Part shown: positions 12,715 through 23,793 of the stretch, piece after piece | Position numbering within the stretch: position 1 is the stretch's first letter | Layout of the letters: every line of letters starts with the position of its first letter | Origin: Ctenosaura bakeri | Taxonomy: Eukaryota > Chordata > Lepidosauria > Squamata > Iguanidae | Length of the DNA: 64,000 nucleotides | NCBI GenBank assembly: GCA_948474755.1 | Contig: CAOLHI010001251.1 | Coordinates: 347,324-411,323 of the forward strand | Direction of reading: 5' to 3' | Notes under the pieces: generated by a model | Database searches by the model: none | Told to the model about the DNA's origin: nothing | The model's input: only the letters and a program-made list of their open reading frames with translations | Made by a program: the position numbers and the translations under genes

Positions 12715-12870
12715 TCTTTTCAGAAAATATCATTTTCTGTACAGAAAATACTGAGCAAAATTTACACTTGTTTGTAGAAAACATTTTATACGCAGAAAAC
12801 AATGCTTTCTGTGCAGATATATGCAGAAATGCTGCTTCCTGCACAGAAAATGTTGTTCCCTGCACAAAAA
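12715..12870. repeat. Degenerate tandem repeat of a CAGAAAA / TTTTCTG motif
   Basis: CAGAAAAT, CAGAAAAC, CAGAAATG and CAGAAAATG recur at roughly 20-bp steps, with the inverse TTTCTGTG/TTTCTGTA between them. It lies about 250-400 bp downstream of exon 5 in intron 5. I cannot assign a function. Confidence 0.6.
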
Positions 12871-13114
12871 TACCATACGCAAATTTTATACAGAGCATGA
12901 CTTGAACAACAAATAGCCTTCAAACACTGTGCCACTTTTTCAGACTTTCTCATAGTGGGAAATACATTGCTAAAATTACTCATTCCTACCTTTGAGGAGA
13001 AAATGAGAAAGAATTACCTTCCTGCCATACATTGCACCTTAGATGCTACATGCAACTACATTATTAACAAATACTCAAATACTCAAAAGAAGGAGTGGTC
13101 TTTCTAGCACTCAC

Positions 13115-13274
13115 TTTCACCAATATGATCTTTGCCAGCTCCTCACATGGGTGCATTTCACTCTCCTTTTTCATGTGTTCCCACTCAAACAAGGCACTGT
13201 AGTTTTCCAGCATCTGGGCCATGATTTTGTTGCAGGTCTCTTGTTCTTTCATACCTTCAAAGCCAGGAGACACA
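13115..13274 (-). CDS. FAM13A: FAM13A coding exon 5 (end of RhoGAP domain)
   Basis: A 160-bp exon, phase 2 in and phase 0 out. The acceptor is GATATAG and the donor GTGAGT. It encodes VSPGFEGMKEQETCNKIMAQ, then MLENYSALFEWEHMKKE, ending AKIILVK. The GMKEQ..CNKIMA..LENY segment is the last helix of the FAM13A RhoGAP fold and closely follows the human protein. The stretch after FEWEH is less conserved and is probably a loose linker. Confidence 0.96.
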
Positions 13275-13884
13275 CTATATCAGATAAAAAGGGGAAAAAG
13301 TCAACCAGTTGAGGACATTAGGGGGAAAAAGCACACAACTCCTAATGACCCATAACAAGATGACCGTCTGCCAGCCAAATAGGTCACCAGGGAATAGAAA
13401 ATGCCCCAGGGAGCACACAGTGGACTGGAGCACAGGGCTTGGGCTAACCTTACTTCTCAATCTGGCACAAAAAGTAAAGTAGTGACAGCTAACAGGCTAG
13501 GAGACATTCTCAAATACAGATGAAGGCAGCATTATGAGGAATTTATAGAGCTTGGAAAAGTTATGGCTAGGGGATCCTGGGAGCGGCAATCAAAAAGGAA
13601 CTTTCTAAAGCTCTTAGATGTTATTCTGTCTCTTCCCTTTAGTTTTATTGAATTTTGAATATACTGACTGAAATTTAACACCTCTACCATCTCTAGGAGG
13701 AGAAATGCCACAGAGCTCAAGCCATTTTCAAACTGTTTATATACTATGGATACTTTAAGCACCAGATCCTTTCTGAACTTGAATAATAATCAGGGTCAAA
13801 CCTGGTTTGAACCTGGAAAGGAGACTGCCAGGGAATACCAGGCTACATTCAGATGAAGGCAAAAATATTTTTGAGTATATCTTG

Positions 13885-13955
13885 CCTATGAAACTTTGTG
13901 GAATTCATGGAGCTGCCATAAGTTGACAAACGACTTGAAGGCACATACTTAATGT
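13885..13955 (+). repeat. SINE 3'-tail fragment
   Basis: CTGCCATAAGTTGACAAACG followed by ACTTGAAGGCACATA is the 3' end of the CORE-type SINE found in full at 28522-28760. Confidence 0.6.
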
Positions 13956-14004
13956 TATAATGAAGGACTGGAATTCAGCATTGCAGTTACAGATTCGTAA
14001 CCTA

Positions 14005-14581
14005 GGCCCTTTTCGCACTGAGGCTTCTAGTGCAAGCGGGGGAGGCCGGCAAGCGCAAGAAGGCTCCTCCGGGAGGCTGCCGCTTCCCCCTCCTTCCTTC
14101 CGCAGGCGAAGGAACAAGCGGGGAAGCGGCACCGAAGGAGGCTTGCCGTGCAAGCCGCCCTCCCCCGTGAGAAGCGGGAGACCTCGCGCCGGATTCCTCC
14201 CCCCGCGCGCGCCGGATTCCTCCCCCCGTGTGTGCGAAGCGGGTGGCATTGCTTCCCCCGCGCCCGCGCGCGAAGTGGGCGTCGCGCCCGTCGCGCTAGC
14301 TCCCCACCCCGCTCCTTCCTTCCGCAGGGGTGGAGGGAAGGAAGCGCGGCCCGGCCGGCTCCCGGAGGCTCCGCACGAAAGGTAAGTGCGGGTGGGCGCC
14401 AGGAGCGTTGCGCGAGTGCGGGGTGATTTTCGCTTGGACGCGAAAATCAAAAAACCCGCGCTCGCGCCGCTTCAGCCCCATGAGCTGGGCGGAAGTGGGA
14501 GTGCGTCGTGCGGAGCGACGCTCCCACTCCCGCGAGGCTCACGGGGCTGTCGCGCGAGCAAAGGCCCGTGCGAAAAGGGCC
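14005..14581 (+). mobile_element. GC-rich non-autonomous DNA transposon, copy 1
   Basis: A 577-bp, strongly CpG-rich block bounded by GGCCCTTTTCGCAC on the left and GTGCGAAAAGGGCC on the right, with a perfect 3-bp target duplication CTA (14002-14004 and 14582-14584). The host sequence around it is AT-rich. Copy 2 at 54215-54825 is its reverse complement in overall order; they share GGGAGTGCGTCGTGCGGAGC and the GATTTTCGC..GCGAAAATC palindrome. Several open frames through it exist on both strands, but they are a by-product of GC content, not genes. The 3-bp duplication would fit PIF/Harbinger-type elements; the superfamily is inference. Confidence 0.85.
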
Positions 14582-15363
14582 CTAGAGTTATGAATCCAGA
14601 ATTGGTTCATATTCAAAAAGCCTACTTATTCATGATTGTGGCACTATTGCCACAGTGGTAAAAGTCTTCCAATCTTCCTTTACCAGGCATCAGCTCCTGT
14701 GAGTAACAGACGTCTGTTCTCCTGTTGATTGGGGCACAGCAGACTAATGCTTCCATGTACTAGTGCCAACAATATATCCAATGTGAAGAGGAACTGTGAC
14801 AGTGATGCCACTTCTGATTGTCACACCAGAGATCACTAGTGCGAGGGGGGTGGAAACTTCAGTCTGCTGCATCCCAATCAACAGGAGAACAGACCTCTGT
14901 TACTCACAGCAGCTGATGCCTGGTAAAGCAGGATGTGGGCACTTCAGGCCAGGAGGTGCTACTTAGTTAAGTATACTTAACTAAGTAGCTGATCCAGGAT
15001 CTCTGTCCCAGTACATTATATGCATCACAGGATATTTACTGCAGCATTATGAATAATGTCCCCTCCAGAAATAACTAGTCTGCCCCCTTCCAACACTACA
15101 GCCTCCTGAGGGCTAAAAGAAGAGTATAGAAACTGCACACTATGATGGGTGCATAAGCAAGGGCAGCACTCCTGATTACTATTTCAATTTATGTTAAAGA
15201 AAATGGATTCTTATGAAAAAGATTTTGCCTTTCGCTACACCAGGTTCAAGAAGTATAATTCCATCATTTTAACACCAGGCTAAGTATCTGTGGTGCATCC
15301 AGGGAGAATTTTCTGCTCCTGCTGAGACCCTCCAGGACCACATGGATTTCTAAAAATACCACC

Positions 15364-15876
15364 CTCCCCATCTTATCATACACTTGCAGATTTATATTCC
15401 CTCACAAAAGTAGCAAAAACCACAAATAACTCCCCCTCTGTGCTCCCTCTCCCATTGCCTTCTGGGGCTCCCCCTCCCATTCCTTTGCTTTTTGACCTGG
15501 AGCATGAGCCTTCCTTCTCCATGCTGGGCAAAAGGCAAGGGGAGGGGAGGAGTGAGCAGAAGAAGTGGAGTAGGAAGGCATGGGCATGTCTTCCCCTCCC
15601 CACAATCCCTTCCCTTTTGCCTCGGCATGCATTCTCCGCGCTAGAGCAAAATGCAAGGGAATGGTGGGGCAGCACTGAAGGGGAGAAGTAAGATGCATGC
15701 TGCCTGCCCTCCCAGTTCCTTTGCCTTTTGCCCAGGTGCACTTGCCTTCCTTCTCCATTCCCAGGCAAAACGCAAGAGAACGGGAGGAGGAGAATGGAGG
15801 TGGGAGAGGCATGTGTATGCCTTGTGAATAATCAAATTTGCAAAGGTCAAACCTGCAAATGTGGAGGGAGGACTGT
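15364..15876. mobile_element. Tigger-like non-autonomous element, imperfect
   Basis: The right end AATGTGGAGGGAGGACTGTA matches the Tigger-style terminus seen at 5180. The interior consists of repeated GC-rich palindromic blocks around CTTCCTTCTCCATGCTGGGC and CTTCCTTCTCCATTCCCAGG. The left boundary is uncertain. The proline/serine-rich frames across it are not genes. Confidence 0.4.
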
Positions 15877-15887
15877 ATCATTTTGCT

Positions 15888-16045
15888 CAAAGGATAAACT
15901 CAATTGATTAACAAAGAAATAATTGCATGATTAATTAGCTGAAATGTACAGGTATATCTCATTTAACAAAGGATAAACTCAATTGATTAACAAACAAATA
16001 ATTGCATAATTAATTAGCTAAAATGTACAGGTATACCTCATTTAA
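15888..16045 (+). repeat. 79-bp tandem duplication
   Basis: Two units (15888-15966 and 15967-16045) beginning CAAAGGATAAACTCAATTG and ending GTACAGGTATA.CTCATTTAA differ at only a few sites. The second unit runs into repeat X copy 2, so the duplication joined X's first bases to its flank. Confidence 0.85.
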
Positions 16046-16735
16046 CAAAGCCTCTGACAGTTAAGCTCCTTAAACAGATGTTTTTTTACATTCTAACAGC
16101 CATACTTTTTTTTCTCATCCCCAGTCTAAATGGAAGTTTTTCTTTTTTTACTTTTTCTGAGCACTGGTATTGAAAAGACAATGAAGGATGGCTTGAGAAA
16201 CACAGACCTTGGGATCAGTTTGCAGCACCATGTCCGCAGTAAACAATGCAAACAACAAAGGCTGAGTTGGGAAAGGGAGGGGTTCTAGGTCACCTGGTTC
16301 TACTGCAGCCATGTGCACCTGTCTACAACAGGCAAAGAAAACAGCAGCTGGCTCCAGAATCTCTTACTGAGCATAGATGAACAGCAGGGGGATAGAAAAG
16401 GGGACAGCACATAAATTTGCCTCACCAATTAACCACAGCACATTAAAAAGCACAAATCTATACATCTGGTCGTCAAAATGGAAATCATAAGTAAAATAGA
16501 GTCATCCTTAGATACAGTTTGGAAAGGGCCTTCAAGTGGTCTCTAGAAGGTACAGAAAGCTTTTGTTTACTTATGCAAGGCTTATCTAACATGGATATTT
16601 CATTTCAAATGTGCATATTATTAGTTCTGAATAAAACATTTGCTGAAACATGTTGAACTCCTCTTCTTTCCAAGAGAACCTGTCCCTATTCTTTCCATAC
16701 TATGTCTGCCTCTGGCACTGATTTCCATAGTCATG
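16028..16735 (+). repeat. Dispersed repeat X, copy 2
   Basis: Homologous along its length to 11487-12200, same orientation, 4.5 kb away and on the other side of exon 5. It carries small indels relative to copy 1. Confidence 0.75.
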
Positions 16736-16767
16736 CTCAGTAACACATCAAATTTGTTAATGGAAAT

Positions 16768-16985
16768 ACAGTTGTTGTTGTTGTTGTTGTTGTTGTGTGC
16801 CTTCAAGTCATTTCTGACTTACAGTGACCCTAAGGTGAACCTATCAGGGTTTTCTCAGGCTGAAAGTGTGTGATGTGTCCAAGGCCAGCCAGTGACAAAC
16901 CACGGCTGAGCGGGGAGCTGAACCTTGGGCTTCCAGGTCATGGTACAAAGGTGAAACCACTATACCACAGAAATGTACCTACACT
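16768..16985 (-). repeat. CORE-type tRNA-derived SINE, antisense
   Basis: Begins with a TTG tail repeat (16770-16797), then TGTGCCTTCAAGTCATTTCT. The tRNA-like end (ACCACTATACCACAG, box A on the minus strand) is at the right. The core includes the minus-strand sense of the MIR-like 'CCTTGGxCAxxxCACAC' block. Confidence 0.8.
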
Positions 16986-17393
16986 TAAACTGGTTACAGT
17001 TCTAAGCCTATTTTCCAGCCATAGTTCCAGACTATGGAACTTGGGATTAAATTCTACAAAATACCGCACTACTTCTGTCTCAGGAAGCATGAAAAGGACT
17101 GTGAGTTTGGAGTGCTAATGGCACTCCTCAGATTTAAATTCAGGAGGAAACAAGTGTCTCTCTGCTGTCAGAAATATGAGAAATACTGAGAGGCAACAGG
17201 TTTTCCCAGGATTGCCTACCAGCTTGGTTTAATCACAGTAACAAACCACAGTTTAATGGAATGAAAACAAGCCCAGAAGGAGTAGCGGGATACACAAATG
17301 CCGAGGGAAAAATGCATCTAAATCAATAAACAGTTAAATCCCATTCCACGATTTGCTAACGTCATGGGACAAAAAACATTGTCTCATTTTAGA

Positions 17394-17510
17394 TCAGGAA
17401 TGGGGAAACTTTTGCCCTCTAAACATTCAGCTCCTAGGAGCTCCAGGCAGCATGGCCAATTATAAGGGATTATAGAAGCTGTAGTCTAAAAGAGCCAGGA
17501 CTGTTTCCTC
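17394..17510. repeat. Palindromic hAT-like MITE
   Basis: GGGAAACTTTTGCCCTCTAA, CAGCATGGCCAATTATAAGG and GAAGCTGTAGTCTAAAAGAG show the usual order of this group. Confidence 0.5.
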
Positions 17511-19329
17511 ATCATGTTTCACATCATAATCAAAACAGAGAGCCAAGCTTTCTCATATGAGAGTCACCAAGCAGAATGCTGGTTCTCTCTTAATCTCCTT
17601 TTTAAAAATGATTAACTTTGTACAGACTTTGACTCTCTCCATTTGCTATTGGTTAAAAAGCCATCTGAAACTCATTTTCTACAACATAGCTATTCTTTGC
17701 TGTTCACTCTGTGTTTGGAATGCCCAATTTGGACGCTTACCTCAAACCATTGTTAAGTGATATCTGATTTGACAAACCCTGGTTTGTGACTGGCTGAAAA
17801 AGCAGTTCAAAGAGGGACTGATGATTATGGTTTATGGTAATTATGATTTATGGGTTCTGTATGGACAAATCATTGTAAATGTTTATTATTACACCTCCAA
17901 AGGCATGGCACCTAGACAATGGAGTCAGTGATGAAGCAAAAAACTATAGGAGACGAACAACTCTAAGCAATAATTTTCCTGTATGTTTGGAAACTTCAGC
18001 CATGGTTACAATATTGAAGAATGGTTAGCATGTTCAACTGCACCTAGAAGATGTACAGTACTACCTTAAATCTAACAACTGAGAATGAAAATTTTCCAAA
18101 AGTTTGTTTCAAATTGCAGGCTTAGCCTGGGGTTTAGACTGTTTATCTCAGTTGCAGAGTCTGATCAGAGAATAAGCAGCTAATTTAGGTACATTACAAA
18201 GACTGCATTAGCACAGTGTGATACCTGCCACTGCTCTTAGAACAACATAGCACTTTGCTGTACTGCAAAATGATTTTGAAACTTCTCTTAGTTGCAAGAG
18301 TTATTTGCAAAAATACCACTCAGGGTCACCGAATGTATTGTGTAGTCCTTTGGATCCCAGCTCATCTGTTCACTAACACCTTCCACCAACCAGCTTCTTT
18401 CTAACAATCTTCTTTCAACAACTAAGAGGTTGCATCTACATACTTTATCCCTTCCAGCTTGTTAGTGAACAGAACTGGCTAAAAATCTAATCTCAAATGG
18501 GCCTCACCCACAGCCTAATAATTTCCTTGTTCATTATAGCAGTCTTCTTAATTGAGATCATTTCGATGACATCATTTGCTCTTTGCATGAAAGGAAGAAG
18601 TATTGCATCAGGCATGTGCTCAAGTGGCAAACCACACTTTCACAGAGCCAATGAAAACTCAATTTTTTTGGACACAGAGTTCCCCAAGCTAACACAGCCA
18701 CTGACCACACTGGTGGAGATTTTGGGAATGTGGTCCTAAACTTCTCCAAGATCTGCACTCGCCCCACAGAAAAAGGAGAAGCAGTATACATAAAGGGCAT
18801 ATCACTGACTCCTGAATAATTATGTATAATTTTATTTATATAAAAATTGCACAGTGACTTATTTTGCGCAGAGACAATCCCAGGCAACACAATAATAAAG
18901 TAATAATAATGTGTATGACATCCAATTTAGCAAAAAAAGGACACATTTGTTGACTGACTACATCAAATCACCAATCGTTATGATGACTCACATTTTAAAT
19001 ACCCCTACTATACAAACTGTGATAATTACTACTAGCAATATTCCTAATTTTCACTGTATATAATATTCTCAATCTTCACTGGGCTGACTGAACAGATTTA
19101 GTTGGGCACTGTGAAAACTCTTAAGGACTTTTAAGTTCTCCACCCTAACCCTCCATAGTCCTTTGTATTACTAACTGCTTGGATGTCTCATTTCTTTTTT
19201 GCACCAGAAAATGCCTGCACAATATATTTTCCCTGAGCAATCAATCAATCAATCAATCACTTACGCTTTTCATCCTGGGCAAGAACTTTGGTTGAGCTAG
19301 AAGCCCACCTCTTCTGACAGGACCCCTGC

Positions 19330-19505
19330 ATCAATTTTTAACTATAAATTTTAAATTGATGCATTTAAATGGTTTTATGTGTTCATAGTGTATTTTAATA
19401 TATGTTGTACCCTGCCTCAAGCCTTGGGCAGAGGCAATTAAGAAATATAATAATAGTAGTAGTAGTGATAATAATAATAATTAGTAGTAGTAGTGGTGGT
19501 ATTAG
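19330..19505 (+). repeat. LINE 3' tail with ATA/TAG microsatellite
   Basis: TACCCTGCCTCAAGCCTTGG then GCAGAGGCAATTAAGAAATA, followed by imperfect ATA/GTA triplets, is the squamate LINE/SINE 3' end pattern (GCCTCGAGCC..GAGGCGGGAT..AATAA). Confidence 0.55.
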
Positions 19506-20234
19506 TAGTGGTGTCCAAAGAGAAAAGGGCAGAGAGGAAAGACAATTAAGAACAGACCCAGTCCTGTTTATTAGTGAAAAGCAGACTAAAAGTTCTCTGC
19601 CCATTGGGAGCAATCTGTTCAAAACTAGGTAGCATAAATATTACTGATGCTAAATATTGCTGGCACTGCCCTTGTCAGTCTATTTTTAACCCAATGTCTC
19701 ACACAATTTTCCAAGAAATGAAAGGAGGTATCTCTTGAGTTTAAATCCTCTCCCTCTGATTTACATTTGTATTTTAGATAGGGTGGAAATGCAAGGACAG
19801 TCAAGGAGGCAGAGCAGAATCAGGGAAAAAATTGCAGTTCATGTCCTTTTGATAATAAGCTGAGCTATTTCACATTATGATAAAAAAATTTGGGACAATG
19901 CATTTGCATTCCACATTTAAATGGATCGGCTCTGGCAATTATCGCATGCATCACGTCCAAGTGTACTGGCCTAGAAGCCTGAGTAATAGAAGTGCATCAT
20001 TCCATAAAACTGACAGGAAAGCAGGGCAAATTTGAGAGCTGGGTTCAAAAAGGAAAACAAAACAAAACAAAACTCTCTGTGTCTTGAACAGAATGAATGC
20101 TGCCATTTCAACTATAATCTTCCACTGGCATTACACTGACATCTCAGAGAGATTTTGGTTCCATCCATAATGGCAGCGTTTGTTTCATTACAAAAATCTG
20201 GGTACATTCAAACAACAACTGGGCTTCTTCTATA

Positions 20235-20618
20235 TCCCTGTGATTACATACCCTTCCAGTATTTCACAGATGAAAACTGACACGTATGTGGCCAAGCAAA
20301 ATCAGAGTTTGGTCAAGATGGCAAAAGTTACTAACGAGGAAGAGCACACAAGCTAGGAGAGGTTTGCTGTTGCCAGAGCCTATTGGGAAAACTAAGATCC
20401 TTCCCACTCCTCTCTCCCTCTTCCTTCTCCTCCTCAAATTAACTGAGTACAGTTAGTACTCAGTACAAACTTCTTTTGCAATGTGAACTCAATTTGCAAC
20501 AACTGAAGTAAGCTGAGGGCCAATGGGGAAAGTGGACTGGGAAACCTTTTAAAAGGAGCTGAAAAAGTGGGATGACTAAGGATTAATCAGGATTGTCCCT
20601 GCCAAACTGGGAGAGCTG
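20235..20618 (+). repeat. Dispersed repeat Y, copy 1
   Basis: Shares TTTCACAGATGAAAAC, GGCAAAAGTTACT.AC.GAGGAAG, CTCCTCTC and the ending GGACTGTCCCTG..AACTGGGA with 30790-31275, and in reverse with 26335-26520. No coding frame. Confidence 0.7.
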
Positions 20619-20634
20619 GAGGCTATGTGACTAC

Positions 20635-21090
20635 GGCCATTTCCGCACAAGCTTAAAGAAACGGTGCAGAGCATTCTCCAGGGAGGACGTCTGCACCTGG
20701 GAGCGGACTGGGTCAGACCTACTTAGTGTAGTTCTGCACGTCAGCCCGCTCCAGAACGACCCGAAGTGGTCATCCAGTGTGCTTTTGAAAGACCACTTGA
20801 AACAGGTCTTTCAAAAGTACGGAGCGCGCCACTCCGTGCCTGTGCTCCGGTGCAGATTTGCAGGCTCGCACCAGTGCAAGCCTGCAATCTGCCGGGGGCG
20901 GGCTTTAGGCTGGCGAGCTTCAGTGGTTGTTGGAGAGCCTCAACCAACTGGAAGCCACCATTTTCGTCCCTGAAGCAGTGCGGAGCGGCAGCCACGCACT
21001 GCTCCAGACCAGCCTGGACCCAAGCATGGAGCCAAGAAGTCCGGTAAGTACCGGCATGGGGCGATTCCCTCACTACGTGCGGAAATGGCC
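20635..21090. mobile_element. 456-bp non-autonomous relative of the palindromic MITE family
   Basis: Ends are GGCCATTTCCGCACAAGC and CGTGCGGAAATGGCC, with flanks TAC and TAT as a probable 3-bp duplication with one change. The interior is GC-rich and differs from the short palindromes and from the 577/611-bp elements, with an internal inverted pair GTGCTTTTGAAAGACC / GGTCTTTCAAAAGTAC. An open frame across it is not a gene. Confidence 0.8.
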
Positions 21091-23374
21091 TATGTTTCAG
21101 GAGAGAAGTGAAGACTTGGGCTGGGAGGGAAAATTTAGAGGGAAAATCGGTTTTTGTCCCTATTTTTAAACTTTTTTTTCCCACAGAAAAATTGAAAAAA
21201 TGAGAGAAAAGATTATGGAATATTTTCTTTTAGAATGATGAATAAAATATTTAAGGGAAGATGTTCATGTATTTATTGCCCCAAATCATTTTTGAAAACT
21301 ATGTAAGAGAAAGATTCCTAAGTCAGATTATACAGAGTACCAAACCAGCACAATTCCTGTGCCTCCAAGTACATATTCAAGCATTATCTCAAAATATGGG
21401 AGGAATTTGACTATGTAGAAGTAAAACTGCATAATCCCAAGTGAACCGAATCCAGTCATAACCTTTACCAGTTTAGACAGATTCCTGTTTTTTAACAGCC
21501 TCCATTCTTAGGATCCACTCCCAACTTCACACCCATCTTGCCAAACAGATTTTTAAGACAGAAACGTTTAATAAAAAGTGCTACAGTTTGAGAAACATTA
21601 AAACATTAAAAGAATTACTTAAGATTAAATCAAACCAGTTGGTTTATTCTTTCTTTAAATCAACCTATGGACTGGAACTCCTGTTACGCCTGTCCACTGT
21701 CCATGCTGACTGCGAATGATGTGAGCTGGAGTCCAGCCACACATGGAAGTCCATTGGCTCCTCAACTTTATTTTAAATGACAGATCACCTTTCTTCTACT
21801 TATTGACATCTAATACTGTCAACAGTATAAGAATACAACATGTATCAAACTGGGTGGTATACAGAGGAAATGAATGGTGATGTTTGGTAAACTTTCTCCA
21901 AAATCAAAGGTTAAAAAAAAGAAGAAGCAGCGTGCATGAAATCATCATGCAGGATGAAGTTATATGACAAGAGTCTAGAAAGTTACTTTTTGGGGCTGCA
22001 ACTCCCAAAATCTTCCACCAACATGGCTACCACAGCCAAAACAAGAGAGAAATTACTGCCTGTGTTATCTCAGTCCAACCTCTTGCAACCAGAGTTGGAC
22101 AAAATAGGAGTAGGAAGAGTAGGCAATGCAAGAATGAAAGGGAGGAGAAAAAGTATATGCCAGCAAGCATATAAACACACACTTTCCTTTGCCCAGACAA
22201 GTGGCAGGATGACTAGTTGGAAAAACTCAGGTGGAAGGATGACGAACTTAATACTCTGATCAATCCACTGGCATTCAGATTCCAATATCCTGTCTTTACA
22301 AACGACTTAATCTTATTGCTTCCCAGGACGTTGCAAAATCTTGGCTGCTGGAAACTATGGAACAACGTGTCCCTGAAGCTCTTCTGCTCCATCAGAAAGA
22401 TGAGTCAGAAGCAGGTGACTATCTTACATTTGGGATTGTTCTATGTGTACTTATTTAACATATTTCTACCACTTCTTTCAAAAGTCTCAATGTGTAACAA
22501 TGTTAAAAGCTAGAAAATGCAATAAAATCACAGCAAAACAGTGATAAAACAATGAATCAATAAATTAGTATTTCATTAAAATCACTATGGGTAACTGAGT
22601 ATACGATGCAACTAGGGATGTTTTAAAAATCTCTAACTTCTGCCAAGACAAAAAAAACCCACCACACTATTGACATTTCTACAGTTACAAAGGTTAACTG
22701 TAAGCAGCCTTTCTTTTAAAGTTTTGTTCTATGTACTTTAGCTTCTACTGAGGCAAGAAAAAGAGACAGAAGGACAAGGACACAGCAGATTAAGGTAAAG
22801 CTTTTACTGGACTGTTTTTATCTCAGCGATACTGTGCATATTTCCCGTTACAGCACATCATTTTCATTAAGTAAAACTGTTTTACAAAATGTCAGCACTT
22901 AAGTACACAGAATGCTGACCTTGTAAGCAAGGTTAACCTTGCAAATTTGAACTGAAATGTCCTACTTTCTATCCCCTAAGAGTATGTCATTAGAAATTAT
23001 TAAAATCTCACCTTCACTGTGGGCAGCTGACTAAGTCGTGGCAATTTCTTTCCATACTATATTGAACAAATGGTTCTTTATAAGCTCTTCAGCTAGAACC
23101 TCATGGCAGAAATAACACAGATAGGCCTATATACTGTTAGTCCTCACCAGAGTAGACCTATTTAGTCAATTAGATGTTCTGATATGTTGACTCACCTTTC
23201 AACAAATGACTGAATAAATCCACTATAGCTAGGATTATCCAACAAGATTTCGGCCATAGACTATTCTTTTATGGTCTGAGGCCAGCTGACACAAAGGGAA
23301 GAAGGACTACAAATTATAATGTCTACAAAGAAAGAAAGTGATTCAAGTTTAAGAAAAATGATTAATTAGTTCAG

Positions 23375-23793
23375 TGTTGGAGGTTGGCTTTAGGGTTTCA
23401 AAGTGTCCCTTATTATAAGGGATGTCCCCTGTCTGAAAGCTGAAAAGCTTGTCCCTTACAAGATTGGCAAGGATCTCTTATTTTATGGGATGTCCCCTAT
23501 TTGAGGTTGGAAAACTTTTCCTTTTATACAGACTGAGCAAGACACCAAAACATCCTGTATTTTTAAATGTGGGCCCTTTATAAAGACAAAAATGTGTGCA
23601 TCACATAATTTATGAAGGTGGACAGTATGCTACTTTTACAGAGAAACACACAGCTAGGTTAACTGAAATCAATACTTGCATTTGTATTTAAGCAGAACAC
23701 AAAACTGTTACTAGCTGCTTTGTGAGTGTCAGCCCTGCAGGTCACGAATTTCTATTGTCCCTTACTGCTGTTTTGAAAATCTGGCAACACTAC
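23375..23793 (+). repeat. Dispersed repeat Z, copy 1
   Basis: Shares order and orientation with 46500-46875: GTCCCTTATTATAAGGGATG, GATGTCCC..TTGAGGTTGGAAA, CTTTTCCTTTTATACAGACTG, and the AATTT.TATTGTCCCTTACTG ending. The end GAAAATCTGGCAACACT resembles the terminus of family B. Confidence 0.7.

Larger units (their letters stand above)
9865..13114 (-). other. FAM13A intron 5, repeat content
   Basis: A 3250-bp intron with no exon seen. It contains an A-rich run at about 9900-9960, a palindromic MITE, an AT-rich LINE-3'UTR-like stretch at 10790-10990, a TG microsatellite, dispersed repeat X copy 1, a TA/GA microsatellite followed by a LINE-like tail (about 12435-12490, GGGAGAAAGGTGGGGAATAAA), and a degenerate CAGAAAA repeat. 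Confidence 0.7.

Noticed and set aside
14005..14581. CpG-island promoter
   Set aside because: Inverted termini, a CTA duplication and a second inverted copy show a transposon. An acquired promoter role remains possible but is not supported here.
13905..14593. Cluster of 60-180 codon open frames on both strands
   Set aside because: Caused by the 577-bp GC-rich element at 14005-14581. Frames on both strands are equally open and begin or end outside the element at random.
15376..15890. Overlapping Pro/Gly-rich frames of 130-160 codons
   Set aside because: They come from palindromic GC-rich blocks in a Tigger-like element, with no domain or conserved motif.
16621..16806. Asn-rich small protein
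   Set aside because: The Asn run is the translated TTG tail of an antisense SINE.
20593..21184. Frames of 126-147 codons on both strands
   Set aside because: They coincide with the 456-bp non-autonomous element and share no similarity with known proteins that I can recognise.
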